Shown here piece after piece: positions 11,151 through 11,863 of a stretch of DNA of 11,863 nucleotides. The position numbers were made by a program, and so were the translations under genes. Below the pieces are notes generated by a model that worked only from the letters and a program-made list of their open reading frames with translations, made no database searches and was not told the origin of the DNA. Within the stretch, counting starts at the first letter, position 1. Each line of letters opens with the position of its first letter. The DNA is from an uncultured Oscillospiraceae bacterium. Its GTDB lineage: Bacteria; Bacillota_A; Clostridia; Oscillospirales; Oscillospiraceae. The stretch lies in contig CAJUAW010000087.1 in assembly GCA_910584605.1 (NCBI GenBank), positions 1-11,863 of the forward strand. The letters run 5' to 3'.

Positions 11151-11863
11151 CAGAAGCCGCCTGACGGCGGAGCTGCGCAGCGCCCAGGAGCCCACCGCAG
11201 ACCAAAAGCGCCGCTTTACCGAATTCCTCGCCAAAAAGTATAAGCGCAAGGTCCCTCTGCACTGGGAACAGGACGACTCCCTGCGCTCCGGCTTTCGCCT
11301 TCAGGTGGGTTCCGATGTATACGACTGGAGTCTGAAGGGCCGGGTGCGCCAGTTTACCGACTACCTGCGGACCCTCCAGCCGGGCCAGGACGACTTGGTC
11401 CCCCTGATGCGCCAGGCCGTGGAGGACTGGTCCCTGGCCTTGGTGCCGGAGGAGATCGGCCACGTGCTGACGGTGGACAGCGAGATCGCCACCGTAGACG
11501 GCCTGGAGCACGCCCAGTATGGCGAGATCCTGTTGTTTACCGGCGGAATCCGGGGGATGGTCCAGGACCTGCGCCGGGGCGAGGTGAGCTGCGTTATCTT
11601 TGGCGACGCGGAGGAGATCAGCGCGGGCAGCATTGTCCGCCGTACCAAGAAGACCGCCGGTATGCCGGTAGGCGAGGAGTTCCTGGGCCGGGTGGTGGAC
11701 GCTCTTGGCGTCCCCATCGATGGCAAGGGACGCATCCAGGCGGAGGGCCGCCGCCCCATTGAGGCGCCCGCCCCCGGCATTCTGGAGCGCCAGCCCGTCA
11801 ACACCCCTATGGAGACCGGCCTGCTGGCCATCGACTCCATGTTCCCCATCGGCCGGGGCCAGC
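11140..11863 (+). CDS. fusion of ATP synthase subunit delta C-terminal domain to subunit alpha (3' end beyond window)
   Basis: One uninterrupted frame of 241 codons runs from ATG 11140 to the window end. Residues about 8-76 match the C-terminal domain of subunit delta/OSCP: FLAKKYKRKVPLHWEQDDSL, then SGFRLQVGSDVYDWSLKGRV, equivalent to the delta signature around GGvxvxxGdxvxDgSvkgrL. After a short linker (QPGQDD), residues about 80-241 are the N-terminal part of subunit alpha: LVPLMRQAVEDW, EEIGHVLTVDSEIATVDGLE, GEEFLGRVVDALGVPIDGKG, RRPIEAPAPGILERQPV and AIDSMFPIGRGQ, just before the alpha P-loop. The delta N-terminal domain (~105 residues) is absent: upstream in this frame is TAG at 11113-11115, and the upstream DNA codes for atpF. 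GGAGGGAGAAG precedes the ATG. It is expected to supply catalytic-head alpha plus the stator-binding part of delta. Confidence 0.9.
   Translation, partial: MRSDRSRLTAELRSAQEPTADQKRRFTEFLAKKYKRKVPLHWEQDDSLRSGFRLQVGSDVYDWSLKGRVRQFTDYLRTLQPGQDDLVPLMRQAVEDWSLALVPEEIGHVLTVDSEIATVDGLEHAQYGEILLFTGGIRGMVQDLRRGEVSCVIFGDAEEISAGSIVRRTKKTAGMPVGEEFLGRVVDALGVPIDGKGRIQAEGRRPIEAPAPGILERQPVNTPMETGLLAIDSMFPIGRGQ

Noticed and set aside
11100..11160. Assembly deletion creating the delta-alpha fusion artificially
   Set aside because: Two independent in-frame losses would be needed (the delta N-terminal half and the delta/alpha boundary), while the ATG has a good ribosome binding site and a natural 11-nt overlap with an intact atpF. 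It cannot be fully excluded without relatives.
9445..11863. Na+-translocating N-ATPase operon
   Set aside because: N-ATPase operons begin with atpD-atpC-atpQ-atpR and have the Na+-binding Gln in subunit c; here atpB is first behind its own promoter and the Gln is Met.

Overview
The window looks like chromosome of a spore-forming, GC-rich member of the Clostridia, most likely Oscillospiraceae (Flavonifractor/Intestinimonas/Oscillibacter-like). This is inference from gene content: TsaE/TsaB, Upp, spore-type LysM-GH18 and amidase proteins, DUF4349 and Ig-like lipoproteins, an Lsa-type ABC-F protein, a Mta/TipA-type MerR regulator and a Clostridia-style F0F1 operon. GC-rich codon use and consensus sigma-A promoters (TTGACA/TATAAT with 16-17 bp spacers) agree. 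No insertion sequence, phage gene, tRNA, rRNA or CRISPR array was seen.

Layout. (1) 1-1684, plus strand: the 3' end of tsaE, then tsaB (4-nt overlap) and upp (8-nt overlap). (2) 1685-2182: two hairpins, a consensus promoter, a 6-codon leader ORF and an intrinsic terminator preceded by a 12-nt exact copy of its own 5' arm. This is a textbook-looking attenuator in front of (3) an Lsa-type ABC-F ribosome-protection gene, 2183-3667. (4) 3706-6671, minus strand: amidase-SH3, then 2xLysM-GH18 (a spore cortex-lytic pair), then a FlK-like hotdog thioesterase and a YwhH/YbaK-like tRNA-editing protein. (5) 6724-8165, plus strand: an ECF-sigma-type promoter drives a DUF4349 lipoprotein and an overlapping Ig-like lipoprotein. 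(6) 8166-8484: a strong promoter, a structured RNA with a 15-codon leader ORF, then a second promoter with a 19-bp spacer and a long palindrome typical of MerR operators. (7) merR/tipA-like gene, 8485-9243. (8) 9356 to the end: the ATP synthase operon atpB-atpE-atpF and then an in-frame fusion of the C-terminal domain of subunit delta (AtpH) to subunit alpha (AtpA), running off the window.

The most notable observation is the delta-alpha fusion. The gene that follows atpF starts with a delta C-terminal domain and continues without a stop into alpha. The delta N-terminal domain, which normally docks onto the alpha N-termini, is absent. The same operon has an AtpE with a cleavable-looking N-terminal presequence and an AtpB lacking two residues usual next to the essential arginine, so the stator and c-ring interface may be built differently in this lineage. 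The second most interesting feature is that two drug-sensing modules (ABC-F and TipA-like MerR) are each preceded by a structured leader with a tiny ORF.
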